Part shown: positions 7,901 through 17,537 of the stretch, piece by piece
Numbering within the stretch: the stretch's first letter is position 1
How the letters are laid out: every line of letters begins with the position of its first letter
Source of the DNA: an uncultured Prevotella sp.
GTDB taxonomy: Bacteria; Bacteroidota; Bacteroidia; Bacteroidales; Bacteroidaceae
Assembly: GCA_900319715.1 (NCBI GenBank)
Contig: ONPM01000018.1
Span: 1 to 44,661 of the forward strand
Reading direction: 5' to 3'
Length of the DNA: 44,661 nucleotides
Translations under genes and position numbers: made by a program
Notes under the pieces: generated by a model
Databases searched by the model: none
What the model was told of the DNA's origin: nothing
The model's input: only the letters and a program-made list of their open reading frames with translations

Positions 7901-9013
7901 ATGGAAACAGTGCAAAATAAAAAGAAAGAGCAGATTATTGACTTTTCGCGTCTTTGGACAGCCTTGTTACGACGCAAGACAACGTATTTTAAGGTGATTC
8001 CCACAACCGTTCTGGTAGTCTGGATTATCTCGCTTGGTTTACCGGATTATTACAAGTGTAAAATACAACTGATACCAGAGTCTAATTCTGGGGGTGGTTC
8101 TGGGACATTGGCTCTTTTGGCTAGTTCCTTTGGCGTGAACATAGGTGGCGGAGTTTCGGGTAGTGATGATGCAATCACAGCATTTCTATATCCTGATGTG
8201 ATGAGTAGTGTAGAATTCAAGGCCGAATTATTCAAAGTGATGATTCAGCGCCCAACTGATAAGGCACCGATGACTTATTATGATTATTTGAAGGATGAGC
8301 AAAAGGATGCTTGGTGGATTTCAGCAAGGGAAGGGCTATTGGATGTCTTTTGGGGACAACAAAAAATTGAAAAGAAGGCTGCGCCTGTCAATCCTTATGA
8401 ATTGACTCCGGAGCAAATGGCCATCTCTGGCGCTGTTAGCTCGAAGATAAAATGCGATTTCAATACTAGTAAGAGTCAGCAGACACTTATAGCTGTAGAG
8501 GTTATTGACCAAGATCCTTATGTGGCTGCTCAAGTGGCAGACTCAGTGAAGCAGCATCTTCAGGATTATATTACCGATTATAAGACAAGGAAGGCTCGTT
8601 ATGATTTGAAATTCACGGAAAAACTCTATAAGGAAGCAAAGAAGAACTATGAGCGAGCAAGACAACTCTATGCAGATTTCATGGATAGCAATCAGGATAT
8701 TATGCTTGAAAATGTCCGCCAAAAGCAGACTGATTTAGAGAATGAGATGCAGCTGCTTTATAACAACTACAATGCTCTTAGCACTCAGTTGTTGGCTGCG
8801 AAGGTTCGTGTTCAGGAGGTTACCCCGGCTTTTACCACCCTTCAGGCCTCGACAGTTCCATTGTGGCCAGAAGGACCCAATAGGAGTCGTATAGTTGTGT
8901 TGTTTACAATTGTGGCCTTGTTTTTCACGACAATATGGATTTTGTTCGATGAAGATGAAATAAGGCCACTGTTAGGTTTAACTGATGATGAAGAAGATGA
9001 AGTAGTGGAATGA
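7901..9013 (+). CDS. wzz: Wzz-type chain-length determinant / co-polymerase
   Basis: This 370-residue inner-membrane protein has one transmembrane helix near the N-terminus (about 34-51) and one near the C-terminus (about 328-348). Between them is a long periplasmic region with a Gly-rich stretch (about 65-87) and a coiled-coil segment (about 220-300). That is the arrangement of Wzz/PCP proteins, which set polymer length with Wzy and, for capsules, connect to the OPX exporter. The conserved PxxP-type turn before the second helix is present as VPLWPEGPNRSR. There is no Walker motif or C-terminal Tyr cluster, so this is not a fused Wzc-like tyrosine kinase, and no separate kinase gene is in the operon. 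It ends in an acidic tail. It overlaps the next gene by ATGA. Confidence 0.88.
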   Translation: METVQNKKKEQIIDFSRLWTALLRRKTTYFKVIPTTVLVVWIISLGLPDYYKCKIQLIPESNSGGGSGTLALLASSFGVNIGGGVSGSDDAITAFLYPDVMSSVEFKAELFKVMIQRPTDKAPMTYYDYLKDEQKDAWWISAREGLLDVFWGQQKIEKKAAPVNPYELTPEQMAISGAVSSKIKCDFNTSKSQQTLIAVEVIDQDPYVAAQVADSVKQHLQDYITDYKTRKARYDLKFTEKLYKEAKKNYERARQLYADFMDSNQDIMLENVRQKQTDLENEMQLLYNNYNALSTQLLAAKVRVQEVTPAFTTLQASTVPLWPEGPNRSRIVVLFTIVALFFTTIWILFDEDEIRPLLGLTDDEEDEVVE

Positions 9014-10500
9014 AGAAACTATTTTATTGTGTCAGTTCATTGCATAGTCCCCACGCAGGGGTTATGTTGAACAAGATGCTGTCTGACCGGAAGAAGGGTG
9101 TTGAGGTGGTGATGGCTTATTGTAACCGGGCCTTGCCTTCATGCTTTACCAATATCCATGGAAATACGGGCATCTGCAAAGTCTGTAGACATATGCACCG
9201 GCAGATCATTCATAACTATCTGCCGGATATTCAGGTGATACCCATTTCTGTCAAGCAGTTCTCCCCAAGCAAGACGGATTTCTCCTATGATGACATCTTT
9301 GATCTGAAGAAAATTACTTATAGAAATGTCAACATAGGCTTGTCGCTCCATTCCTATTACGTGACCATTACGAGGAAACCTTCTGGTAAAGTCACACCAA
9401 GTCAACGTGCTTATTTTGACCAGATATTGTCGGCTCTTTGCTCTTTTGTCGACTATGCTTATCAGTTGGTAGAGGAGATCCGTCCGGATGTTATCTCTAT
9501 TTATAATGGCAGGTTGTTCGAGAATCGCCTTTTTTATGAGATTGCTGTTGCAAAGGGCATTCATTTCGAGTCTTTAGAAGTCTGTTGGAGAATCAACGAA
9601 CCTGCTTATCGTATAGAATTTGAAGGCGATTTGCCACTCGATATCCATCAGTTGACGCGTATGTGTCATGATATATGGAATAACTCCAAACGCTCTGAGG
9701 ACGAAAAGATAAAGATCGGATCATCATTCTTTATCAACCGAAGAACAGGAAAACCTACAAATGATTTTATCTATACAGGTTTGCAAGTTAAGGATAAACT
9801 ACCAGAGAATTTCGATGAGAATAAGCGTAACATTGTTATCTTTAATTCTTCTGAAGATGAGATCGTTTCACTTGGTGGAGATTGGGATGAGGGAAATTTG
9901 TTCGATACTCAAATGGAGGCTATTCGCTTCGTTGTAGATCATCTGCCGGAAAATTCTCACGTTTATCTTCGGATTCATCCGAATCTGAAGGGCTTGCAGG
10001 CATCTTATCATACTGATTTATACAAATTGCAGAGTAGCCATCTGACAGTCATCCCGCCAGAAAGCACTATCAGTTCATATGCATTGATGGACATTGCGGA
10101 TAAAGTACTCGTAATGGGTTCTACGATGGGTGCAGAGAGTTGTTTCTGGGGAAAACCCGTTATTAATCTGCACAAATCAGAATATTTTTATCTAAATGTC
10201 GGATATAACCCACAGACGAAAGAGGAACTTGTACAGTTGTTGGGTGAAAAACTGCCCCCGAAGCCAAAAGATGGGGCCTTGAAATACGGCTATTATTATA
10301 TGGCCACCGATGAACGGATACAAACAGACGACGCCGTTCCGTTTAACTGGTTTACCGTGTCTTTCCTAGGCAAGAAGATTCCCGGTTGCATTGAGTATCT
10401 GAAACTTTTCGGGTCCAGCGCTTTGTTCAAGGCTGTCTATCCCAGATTTGAACAGTATTGCACTAAGTTCTTTAAAAACACGGTTTCTTTCCCGGAATAA
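9010..10500 (+). CDS. KpsC/KpsS-like capsule biosynthesis protein with a Cys cluster
   Basis: The 496-residue protein is cytoplasmic, with no signal peptide or membrane helix. The C-terminal half resembles the GT-B fold of capsule polysaccharide biosynthesis proteins: IVIFNSSEDE (about 277), VYLRIHPNLKG (about 322), SSYALMDIADKVLVMGSTMGAE (about 357-378) and FWGKPVINL (about 380). Such proteins transfer sugars or related groups, but the exact reaction cannot be read from sequence. The N-terminus has four cysteines, C38, C45, C56 and C59, the last two in ICKVC followed by His residues, which looks like a metal-binding knuckle. The gene overlaps wzz by ATGA and ends 3 bp before the flippase. 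Base composition is more AT-rich than in the flanking housekeeping genes, which is usual in capsule loci. Confidence 0.65.
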   Translation: MKKLFYCVSSLHSPHAGVMLNKMLSDRKKGVEVVMAYCNRALPSCFTNIHGNTGICKVCRHMHRQIIHNYLPDIQVIPISVKQFSPSKTDFSYDDIFDLKKITYRNVNIGLSLHSYYVTITRKPSGKVTPSQRAYFDQILSALCSFVDYAYQLVEEIRPDVISIYNGRLFENRLFYEIAVAKGIHFESLEVCWRINEPAYRIEFEGDLPLDIHQLTRMCHDIWNNSKRSEDEKIKIGSSFFINRRTGKPTNDFIYTGLQVKDKLPENFDENKRNIVIFNSSEDEIVSLGGDWDEGNLFDTQMEAIRFVVDHLPENSHVYLRIHPNLKGLQASYHTDLYKLQSSHLTVIPPESTISSYALMDIADKVLVMGSTMGAESCFWGKPVINLHKSEYFYLNVGYNPQTKEELVQLLGEKLPPKPKDGALKYGYYYMATDERIQTDDAVPFNWFTVSFLGKKIPGCIEYLKLFGSSALFKAVYPRFEQYCTKFFKNTVSFPE

Positions 10501-10503
10501 GAG

Positions 10504-12018
10504 ATGAGTACCATCAACAAGATTGCAGACGGTGTTATCTGGACTATCGCCAGTAAGTTCCTGAGCGCAGCCTATGCTTTTGTGGCTGTGCCCATTTTGA
10601 TCGGGCTCTACGGTAAGGCGGACTATGGACTGATAGGTTTGGCTTTGTCTATTAATATTTATATGACATTGCTGGACCTTGGGTTCTCCAATACCAACCT
10701 CAGGTATTTCTCCAATTATCTGGCCAAGAACGATATTGAGAATGTCAGGAGACTGTTTGGGACCAGTATTACCTTTTATGGTTCGATCGGCTTGATCAAT
10801 GCGCTGATCATCTTTGGCATCTCTTTCTTCGTCGGTGATATCTTCCAGGTGACTCCCGAACAGGTGGTGATCCTGCGAAGCCTCTTGTATATCATTGCCC
10901 TGAATTCGATATTCAATTGGTATACCAGTTGTTTTGGACAGCTCATCCAGGGAGCGGAATACGTAGACTTCTTCAGCAAGATCAGCTTCATTGGCAATCT
11001 GCTAAATGTCGTAGTACTGGCGCTGACGTTGATCTTCAAGTTCTCCATCGTGGAGTACTATGCTGGTTTAGTCTTCCTTGGGCTGATCTACAGGACAATA
11101 CTTTCAATCCGGAAGATCAAGGCCATCATTCCCGACATCTCCTTCCGGCCTCATTTTGACAAGAATCTGTTTAAGGAGACCCTGCCTTACAGCATGAACA
11201 TCTTCTCTGTCTCATTGCTGACCTGGGGCGCCTTGCAGTTGCAACCGATCCTGTTGGGAATACGGTGTAACTCCAGTGAGGTGACCGACTACAACATCAT
11301 CTTCTCCATCTATTCCTTCCTGGGCTTTGTAGGCGGCTCATTCAATTCGGCCATATTCCCTTCGGTGACAAAGGCCGTCGCCTTGCATAACAGAGAAGTG
11401 ATTGAGCGTGTCGCCTATCAGGGAACGAAGTATCTGGTCATTGTGATCAGTTTCGTGGCCTTTGGATACATCAGCGTGTCTCCGGATGTGATGCACATGT
11501 ATCTGGGTGATTCCTTTATGTATCTCGTACCGTGGATGGACTTCTATTTCATCAATCTCCTGGGAAGTCATAATGCCGGCATGTCTGCCATCATCTATGC
11601 AGGAACGGATATACGTCTTATTACCCGCTATTCTGCTTTCTCATACATCACGATGGTCATCGTATTCTGGTTCCTGATACCTTACTATGGTGCCAGGAGC
11701 ATCGCCATTTCTGGAACACTCTGCAACCTCATGCAGATGTCATTCTATTATTTCTATTATTGGCCGAAGAAGTTGCAGATCAATTCACGATATATCTTCT
11801 TCCATGACTTGCTGCCCTTTATGTTGATGGGCATCATGGTGACGTGCGTTCTCAGGATGTTTACGGTAAGCGACTCTCACCTCATTCAGTTCTTGGTGAA
11901 AGGTACAATGTTTGTGTTGGTCTTCTCGTCGATAGTTTATATGATGATCGGGCGGAAGGACAGGGAGTTCTTTGGCTGGTTTGTCAAGGTGAAGTTACTG
12001 AGGAGACCAGAAGCATGA
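10504..12018 (+). CDS. wzx: Wzx-type lipid-linked oligosaccharide flippase
   Basis: A 504-residue integral membrane protein with about 12-14 hydrophobic helices spread over the whole length, belonging to the polysaccharide biosynthesis branch of the MOP superfamily. The N-terminal pattern (IADGVIWTIASKFLSAAYAFVAVPILIGLYGKADYGLIGLA would be read as helix 1, charged turn, helix 2) is typical: an amphipathic start, then a P-I-L-I helix and a YG-x-ADYG-L turn. It should move the undecaprenyl-linked repeat unit across the inner membrane for Wzy. The ATG at 10504 is 3 bp after the preceding stop. The last codon overlaps the next gene by ATGA, so translation is probably coupled. Confidence 0.9.
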   Translation: MSTINKIADGVIWTIASKFLSAAYAFVAVPILIGLYGKADYGLIGLALSINIYMTLLDLGFSNTNLRYFSNYLAKNDIENVRRLFGTSITFYGSIGLINALIIFGISFFVGDIFQVTPEQVVILRSLLYIIALNSIFNWYTSCFGQLIQGAEYVDFFSKISFIGNLLNVVVLALTLIFKFSIVEYYAGLVFLGLIYRTILSIRKIKAIIPDISFRPHFDKNLFKETLPYSMNIFSVSLLTWGALQLQPILLGIRCNSSEVTDYNIIFSIYSFLGFVGGSFNSAIFPSVTKAVALHNREVIERVAYQGTKYLVIVISFVAFGYISVSPDVMHMYLGDSFMYLVPWMDFYFINLLGSHNAGMSAIIYAGTDIRLITRYSAFSYITMVIVFWFLIPYYGARSIAISGTLCNLMQMSFYYFYYWPKKLQINSRYIFFHDLLPFMLMGIMVTCVLRMFTVSDSHLIQFLVKGTMFVLVFSSIVYMMIGRKDREFFGWFVKVKLLRRPEA

Positions 12019-12962
12019 AGAATCCGATTGTCTTGGTCCTCATGTCCACTTACAATGGGGAGCGGTTCTTAAAGGAGCAGATTGACAGCATCCTTGCTCA
12101 GGAGGGCGTGGATGTCCGTCTGCTAGTACGTGATGATGGTTCTAAGGACAATACATGTACCATCCTTTCAGGCTATGCTTCCGCGCATCAGAACATCGAA
12201 TGGAAAACTTGTGAGAATGTTGGCTTTGTCAAGAGCTTCTCTGCGTTGGTCAGGATGGCTATGGCGTCAGAGATACCGGCAGATTTCTATGCATTTGCGG
12301 ATCAGGATGATATTTGGATGCCGAAGAAGCTCATAACGGCTTGTTCTGTCTTGTCATCCAAAGACCCGTCCAAGCCCAACCTCTTTACCTCTAATTCCAT
12401 GCAGGTGGATGCAGAGGGAAAGGAACTGGAGTTGTTCCACAAAGGACCGGAACCGAAATTCAGGAAAGGGAATGTACTTATCTTCGGCACAGAGCAAGGT
12501 TGTAGTATGGTTTTCAACAGACGGGCGATAGAACTTTACTCGGAATGTGAGCCGCAGTTGACTTGGCATGACCGTTGGTTGTATCACATTTGTTATTTCC
12601 TGGGGAGTGTGACCTATGATCATCAGTCCTTGTTTTATTACCGCCGGCATGAGAACAATGCTTTGGCAAACCACCATGCCGGTAGTCTGGAAGGAGAACC
12701 TAGCAAGATCGTCAGAGTTTACCGGATTCTGTTTGTGGAGCCACCAGTGACGAATCATGTAGAAATGGCCAGGGAGTTTTATGACCACTTCGCTCCAAGG
12801 CTCAATAGGGCAGACCGTCAGTTGTTCAGGCGCTTTATTGCTTGTAGGAAGAGTATAGTGTCAAAGATATATATGCTGTTCTCCCGTCATTTTATCTACC
12901 CCTATTATGATGTGAATGAAGGTCGGCTGTTGAAATGGCTCATCATGGCGGGCCGGCTTTAA
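12015..12962 (+). CDS. GT2 family glycosyltransferase
   Basis: A 315-residue cytoplasmic glycosyltransferase of the GT-A fold. The opening strand LVLMSTYNGERFLKEQ is followed by the nucleotide-sugar motif VRDDGSKDNT (about 38-47) and by the metal-binding DQDD motif in AFADQDDIWMPKK (about 98-110). A later TWHDRW (about 180) supplies the usual acceptor-side motif. The frame is open upstream to 11844, but the ATG at 12015 overlaps the flippase stop as ATGA and gives the family start. It is clearly paralogous to the C-terminal half of the next gene and to the enzyme at 18081. The sugar transferred cannot be predicted. WcaA- and rhamnan-type enzymes share this pattern. Confidence 0.88.
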   Translation: MKNPIVLVLMSTYNGERFLKEQIDSILAQEGVDVRLLVRDDGSKDNTCTILSGYASAHQNIEWKTCENVGFVKSFSALVRMAMASEIPADFYAFADQDDIWMPKKLITACSVLSSKDPSKPNLFTSNSMQVDAEGKELELFHKGPEPKFRKGNVLIFGTEQGCSMVFNRRAIELYSECEPQLTWHDRWLYHICYFLGSVTYDHQSLFYYRRHENNALANHHAGSLEGEPSKIVRVYRILFVEPPVTNHVEMAREFYDHFAPRLNRADRQLFRRFIACRKSIVSKIYMLFSRHFIYPYYDVNEGRLLKWLIMAGRL

Positions 12963-12977
12963 AGAGGAAAGAGAAAC

Positions 12978-14750
12978 GTGGAAAGAGAAAAGAGGATACT
13001 TGCAATCGTTGTTACGTACTATCCAGAGAAGGATCTGCTCGTCCGGAATGTCCAGGCATTCATCGCACATGTGGACAAGGTCCTAATTTGGGAAAATACA
13101 CCTTCCCCGGACAAATTGCAGTACAGATACATCACACATGAGAAGGTTGAGTACTATGGTGATGGTATCAACAGTATATCAAGGGCATTGAACTTTGCAT
13201 GGGAATATGCCAATGAGAACGGATTTGACTATATGCTGACGATGGATCAGGATTCATATTTCGAGAATTTTGATTTCTATGTTGGCAAGACCGTCCTGTG
13301 CAAAGATGCGCCTGATGGCATTTGGACACCGCAGATGAACAGGGAGACCGTCTCTGCCGAATATGAGGAGATAGACATCCCTATTACCTCAGGTATGCTT
13401 GCCTCTGTCAAGATTGTCAATGCCATTGGCGGTTGGAATGAGTCATATACGATTGCTTCCGTCGACGATGAGTTCTTCTTACAAGCCCATCAGTGTAAAA
13501 TCAAGAAGTATAAAGTCAAAGATGCTTCATTGTTACAACGCTTCGGCATCACTCAGGTGGTGACGGTATTCGGTCATAAGCTTGAACTCAGAAACTATGG
13601 ACCGCAGAGACTCTATGATATTTACAGGAACAATATTATTCTAATTCGTAAATATCCGAAAATTGACTATCTCAGAAAGAACTTCTTCCATTACTGGCTG
13701 AAAGCCATCGTCTTGGTGTTCTTGTTTGAGAAGCAGCGCTTTAAAAAGACGGCATCAATCTTTAAGGGTATTATTTCCGGACTCAGGTATAAGAACGAAG
13801 AACTAAGGAATCTAGGAATCGCCAGCCTGAAGAAGGATACGACTGTTTTGGTTCTGATGTCAACTTATAATGGTGAGGCTTATCTGAGAAAACAGTTGGA
13901 TAGTATTCTCCATCAGGATAAATTGAAGGTTCATCTGATGGTGAGGGATGATGGCTCTACCGACCAAACCTGTAACATATTGGCGGAATATGGCGAGAAG
14001 TGTCCCAATATGGAATGGCAGACTTCTGAGAATGTGGGTTTCGTAAGGAGTTTCTCGATTCTCGCCGAGAAGGCTTTGTCATTTCCTGAGCCTGTCGATT
14101 ATTATGCGTTCTCCGATCAGGATGATATCTGGATGCCTAACAAACTGAAGACGGCTTGTCGCTATTTGGAAGATTTCGATCAGAATACACCGTTGCTGTT
14201 CTCCTCTAATTCTTTGTTCGTAGATGATAATATGAGAGTCTTGGGCACTTTCCACCGGGAGACACCTCACTATACGAAGCAGAATGTGATGATCTATCCG
14301 ACAGAGCAGGGATGTAGTATGGTGTTTAATAGAAGTGCATTGGAACTCTACGACGCCAATCCCCCCAAGAATGCCTGGCATGATAGATGGATGTGCCTGA
14401 TTTGTAATTTCCTTGGCAAGTCTGTCTATTGTCAGAGTCCGTTGTTCTACTATCGCATCCATGGCGGAAACATGATTGGAAAGAAACAGAATTTCTGGGC
14501 CAGGATTATGGACGATATCAAATTCTTCTTCACCTCTGATGCCAAGAACTCCCAGATGGTTGAAGAGTTCTATCAGTCCTATAAGTCTCGACTGAGTGAT
14601 GAAGACCGGGATATCTTGAATGTCTTCCTGCATTATAAAGACTCCTTTAAGAATAAGTGGAAGATAGTCATGTCACCGGAATACCAACGTGCTTCGAATT
14701 GGCAGGAGAGGATGAGAAAGGCTGTTCTGCTGTTGTTTAATAAGATATAG
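12978..14750 (+). CDS. Fused double GT2 glycosyltransferase
   Basis: This 590-residue protein contains two complete GT-A domains. The first (about 5-280) is of the rhamnosyltransferase-like type: ILAIVVTYYPEKDLL, the D-x-D region LTMDQDSYF (about 87-95) and a long linker helix. The second (about 288-590) begins VLVLMSTYNGEAYLRKQ and carries VRDDGSTDQT, AFSDQDDIWMPNK and AWHDRW. It matches the enzyme at 12015 motif by motif. Each domain is the length of a stand-alone enzyme, so the protein probably adds two successive sugars. The start is a GTG at 12978, the only plausible start before residue 80, preceded by a purine-rich stretch. The stop is immediately followed by the ATG of the next gene. 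Confidence 0.87.
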   Translation: MEREKRILAIVVTYYPEKDLLVRNVQAFIAHVDKVLIWENTPSPDKLQYRYITHEKVEYYGDGINSISRALNFAWEYANENGFDYMLTMDQDSYFENFDFYVGKTVLCKDAPDGIWTPQMNRETVSAEYEEIDIPITSGMLASVKIVNAIGGWNESYTIASVDDEFFLQAHQCKIKKYKVKDASLLQRFGITQVVTVFGHKLELRNYGPQRLYDIYRNNIILIRKYPKIDYLRKNFFHYWLKAIVLVFLFEKQRFKKTASIFKGIISGLRYKNEELRNLGIASLKKDTTVLVLMSTYNGEAYLRKQLDSILHQDKLKVHLMVRDDGSTDQTCNILAEYGEKCPNMEWQTSENVGFVRSFSILAEKALSFPEPVDYYAFSDQDDIWMPNKLKTACRYLEDFDQNTPLLFSSNSLFVDDNMRVLGTFHRETPHYTKQNVMIYPTEQGCSMVFNRSALELYDANPPKNAWHDRWMCLICNFLGKSVYCQSPLFYYRIHGGNMIGKKQNFWARIMDDIKFFFTSDAKNSQMVEEFYQSYKSRLSDEDRDILNVFLHYKDSFKNKWKIVMSPEYQRASNWQERMRKAVLLLFNKI

Positions 14751-14751
14751 A

Positions 14752-15756
14752 ATGAAACTCAGTATCATTATTCCTGTTTGTAACGTAGAACAATACATCG
14801 GGCCTTGCCTGGAGAGTATCTATCGCCAGGGATTGTCCGATGGGGACTTTGAGGTCATTGTCGTCAACGATGGTTCTACGGACAATAGCATGAAAGTCGT
14901 TGAGGACATTCGGCTTCATCACCATAACATCCAGATTATCCATCAGGATCATGCCGGCCCTTCCGTATGCCGGAATGAGGGCATGGAGATGGCCAAGGGT
15001 GAATATGTGTTGTTCGTGGATTCCGATGACCTGCTGATGGATAACGGTCTCACAGTCTTGCTGAAGAAGGCGCTGGACACTTCTGCAGATATGGTGGTTG
15101 CTGATTTCATGCGGTTGAACGATGATGAGATAACCTCTGTTTATGATTCCCAGGTGACAGATTCCCAGGTCGTTGATAAGACTGGACTTGATTATTATGT
15201 GGAAGATTATGATCCCGGGGTGGGAAGTTTCATCTGGCGGATCCTTTATAAGAGGACGTTCCTGAATGAAAACCATATCAGACTTGAACCTGGCGTGTAT
15301 TATGAAGATATCCCATTCTTACAGGAATGTTATCTGAAAGCGCAGCGTGTCATAGGTGTACACTTATTATATTATATATATAGGATCAGGCAGCGTTCAT
15401 GTACCTATTCCTTTACCATGAAAAATGCAATGGATTATAATACGGCCATTGCAAACTCATGGCGACTGACGGAGATGGGTAACCTGCCGGAGCGGGTAGT
15501 TACCCGGCAGAAAAAAAACATCTATCTGTTCTTTAACTATGCCGTGGATTGTATCATCGGTGTCTTTGGAGATCCGTCAGAAAGAAAAAAGATTGTCGAT
15601 GATATGATCAGAAAAGTACCCGACTTACGTTTCACGGGTGGAGTGGGGCCTGAGGTCGTCTCGGCTCTGTTCAGGACGATGCCCCATACATACATCCGGT
15701 GGCGCTTGTTCAGCACCAAGATGAGGAATTGGTGTCACGCACGGTTAAGAATATAA
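14752..15756 (+). CDS. GT2 family glycosyltransferase (EpsJ-like)
   Basis: A 334-residue GT-A enzyme of the capsule operon. It opens with LSIIIPVCNVEQYIGPCLESI, followed by the UDP-sugar motif VVNDGSTDNS (about 38-47), the stretch GPSVCRNEGMEMAKGEYVLFVDSDD (Asp pair near 85-90) and a C-terminal helical region. The pattern is that of EpsJ/CpsI/WcaA-like transferases. The donor and acceptor cannot be deduced. The ATG at 14752 lies directly behind the stop of the fused transferase, indicating translational coupling. No signal peptide or membrane segment is visible, so it should act at the cytoplasmic face of the inner membrane. Confidence 0.88.
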   Translation: MKLSIIIPVCNVEQYIGPCLESIYRQGLSDGDFEVIVVNDGSTDNSMKVVEDIRLHHHNIQIIHQDHAGPSVCRNEGMEMAKGEYVLFVDSDDLLMDNGLTVLLKKALDTSADMVVADFMRLNDDEITSVYDSQVTDSQVVDKTGLDYYVEDYDPGVGSFIWRILYKRTFLNENHIRLEPGVYYEDIPFLQECYLKAQRVIGVHLLYYIYRIRQRSCTYSFTMKNAMDYNTAIANSWRLTEMGNLPERVVTRQKKNIYLFFNYAVDCIIGVFGDPSERKKIVDDMIRKVPDLRFTGGVGPEVVSALFRTMPHTYIRWRLFSTKMRNWCHARLRI

Positions 15757-15766
15757 TGGTATTGTG

Positions 15767-16933
15767 ATGAAGGTTCTTTGGTTTTCGGTGACACCGCTTT
15801 CTCTGAAAGCAGAAGAGAATACAGGTATTGAAGGCAAGGGATGGATCTCGTCGTTGTTACAGATCGCCCTCGGCATCCAGGACCTGGAACTGGTGGTCGT
15901 ATACGGGAACCAGTCGCCTTTTAAGAAAGAAGTGGAGGAAACAGAACGGCTCAAGATTATTCCTCTCAATATCTGCCGTTATGGAAAGAGGCAGATTATT
16001 AAGGATATGATGACGTCTCGGGAGGTGGATGATTTCGTCATCTCTGAGTCGTTGAAGATTGTTCAAGAGAACAGGCCTGATTTGATTCATGTGTTCGGAG
16101 CAGAGTGGTGCTATGGCATGTTGGCCAGTTATGTGACGATCCCGGTGGTCATTCATATCCAGGGATTGTGGTCGCAGATTAGAAACAGTTTATTGCTCCC
16201 GGGACAGAGTTCCCTCTTCGACAGGTTCAAGCCTGAATTATGGAATCATCCTTTAGGCTTCTTCGCCAGATATCAGTATTACAACCTGTCGATGGAACGC
16301 CATCGGCGCGAGGAAGAGATCTTGAGACGCAATACGAATTTCATGTGTCGGACGAGATGGGACCAGTCTGTTGTGAGGTTTTATAATAAGAACGCCCGGA
16401 TATTCCACGTTGATGAGGCCTTGCGCCAGGAGTTCATCGGGTGTAAAGACAGGTGGCAGCCCCATGCTGAGGATAAGAAGATCGTGTTGGTGACAACGGG
16501 TGCTTGCTATTCCATCAAGGGACCTGATGTGGTCTTGAAGACCGCCAGGCTCATCCGTGAGAATACCGACTGTCAGGTGGAATGGAAATGGATTGGCGGC
16601 ACGGACGAGGACATCCGGGAGTTCGAGAGACTGACGAAGGTGAAGGCTCAGGAGGTCGGGCTCAGAATGATGGGAACCCTGAGTGCCGCAGAGATGATTA
16701 GGGAACTGTTGTCTTCAGACATGTATGTCCACGCGTCTTATTCTGACAATAGCCCCAACGCCGTCTGTGAGGCCCAGTATCTGGGCATGCCTGTCATCGC
16801 GACAGATACGGGCGGAGTCATATCGTTGTTCAGTGAGCAATACGACAGGAACATGATCGTTCCCATGAATGATCCTTTCTATCTGGCATCGAAGATCATG
16901 GAACTTCGTGAAGAAGGATTTCAAAACAGTTAA
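15767..16933 (+). CDS. GT4 family glycosyltransferase
   Basis: This 388-residue enzyme has the GT-B architecture. The N-terminal Rossmann half contains VLWFSVTPLSL and PDLIHVFGAEW (about 103-113). The C-terminal half carries KKIVLVTTGACYSIKGPDVVLKTA (about 238) and the donor-binding E-x7-E motif: in YSDNSPNAVCEAQYLGMPVIATDTGG (about 324-350) the glutamate follows NAVC. GT4 enzymes are retaining transferases of NDP-sugars. I chose the ATG at 15767; a GTG one codon earlier (15764) is equally possible and changes little. The downstream polymerase gene starts 19 bp after the stop. Confidence 0.86.
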   Translation: MKVLWFSVTPLSLKAEENTGIEGKGWISSLLQIALGIQDLELVVVYGNQSPFKKEVEETERLKIIPLNICRYGKRQIIKDMMTSREVDDFVISESLKIVQENRPDLIHVFGAEWCYGMLASYVTIPVVIHIQGLWSQIRNSLLLPGQSSLFDRFKPELWNHPLGFFARYQYYNLSMERHRREEEILRRNTNFMCRTRWDQSVVRFYNKNARIFHVDEALRQEFIGCKDRWQPHAEDKKIVLVTTGACYSIKGPDVVLKTARLIRENTDCQVEWKWIGGTDEDIREFERLTKVKAQEVGLRMMGTLSAAEMIRELLSSDMYVHASYSDNSPNAVCEAQYLGMPVIATDTGGVISLFSEQYDRNMIVPMNDPFYLASKIMELREEGFQNS

Positions 16934-16952
16934 AAGACACTTATCGCCAGCT

Positions 16953-17537
16953 ATGCGAATTGTAGACTATCTGTATTTTCTGTTTCTGGTGACATTGTCA
17001 CTGGACCCGACGGGCTTCCATTCACGGCTGAAGGATTTGTTGTTCGTCGTGCTGGTGATTTATGGTGTGATCTACTGCCTGAAACGTCGACAGTATCTGG
17101 CTCCGGTCAATAGGATGACGGTGGTGGCAATCCTCTTAATACCGTTATGGGGGATGTTTATAGCCTATATTACGGGAGAGCTGAAGGACTCTGCCTATGC
17201 GATGAGTCAGGTGAGGTCTATGTTGTATATCTGTATCTTCTTCTTTATAGTGACCATGAAGCTGAATGTCCTGTTGAAGGCCGTATGGATCAATGGCATC
17301 ATCATGGCTACAGTCACCTTGATACTCTTCTTCTTGTCACAGCTCGGAGGTATATTTCTGGTAGCCATCTATGATTACTGCAATGTTTCGGACAATTTCA
17401 CGATGGCCTATAACCGTAATTTCTTAGGTTTCTCAGTCAACGGCCTCTATTTCAAGGCTGGGTCACTTATCATCTTCTCATTTATCTATAATCTGCATGC
17501 TGGTGCAGCTTATGATTCTTTTGGTCTATCTGTATGA
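16953..17537 (+). pseudogene. wzy: Wzy-type polymerase, N-terminal fragment (frameshifted)
   Basis: These 194 codons encode at least five hydrophobic helices and end in the segment VNGLYFKAGSLIIFSFIYNL. The pattern fits the first half of an O-antigen/capsule polymerase of the Wzy group, which joins repeat units in the periplasmic face of the inner membrane. The frame then runs into about 10 polar residues and a stop at 17537. The continuation of the protein is in the next frame from about 17497. The ATG at 16953 was chosen because it opens the first membrane helix; the open frame upstream overlaps the GT4 gene. Together the two parts span only 377 codons, which is short for the family. See the 3' fragment and the finding on a possible deletion. 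Confidence 0.7.
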
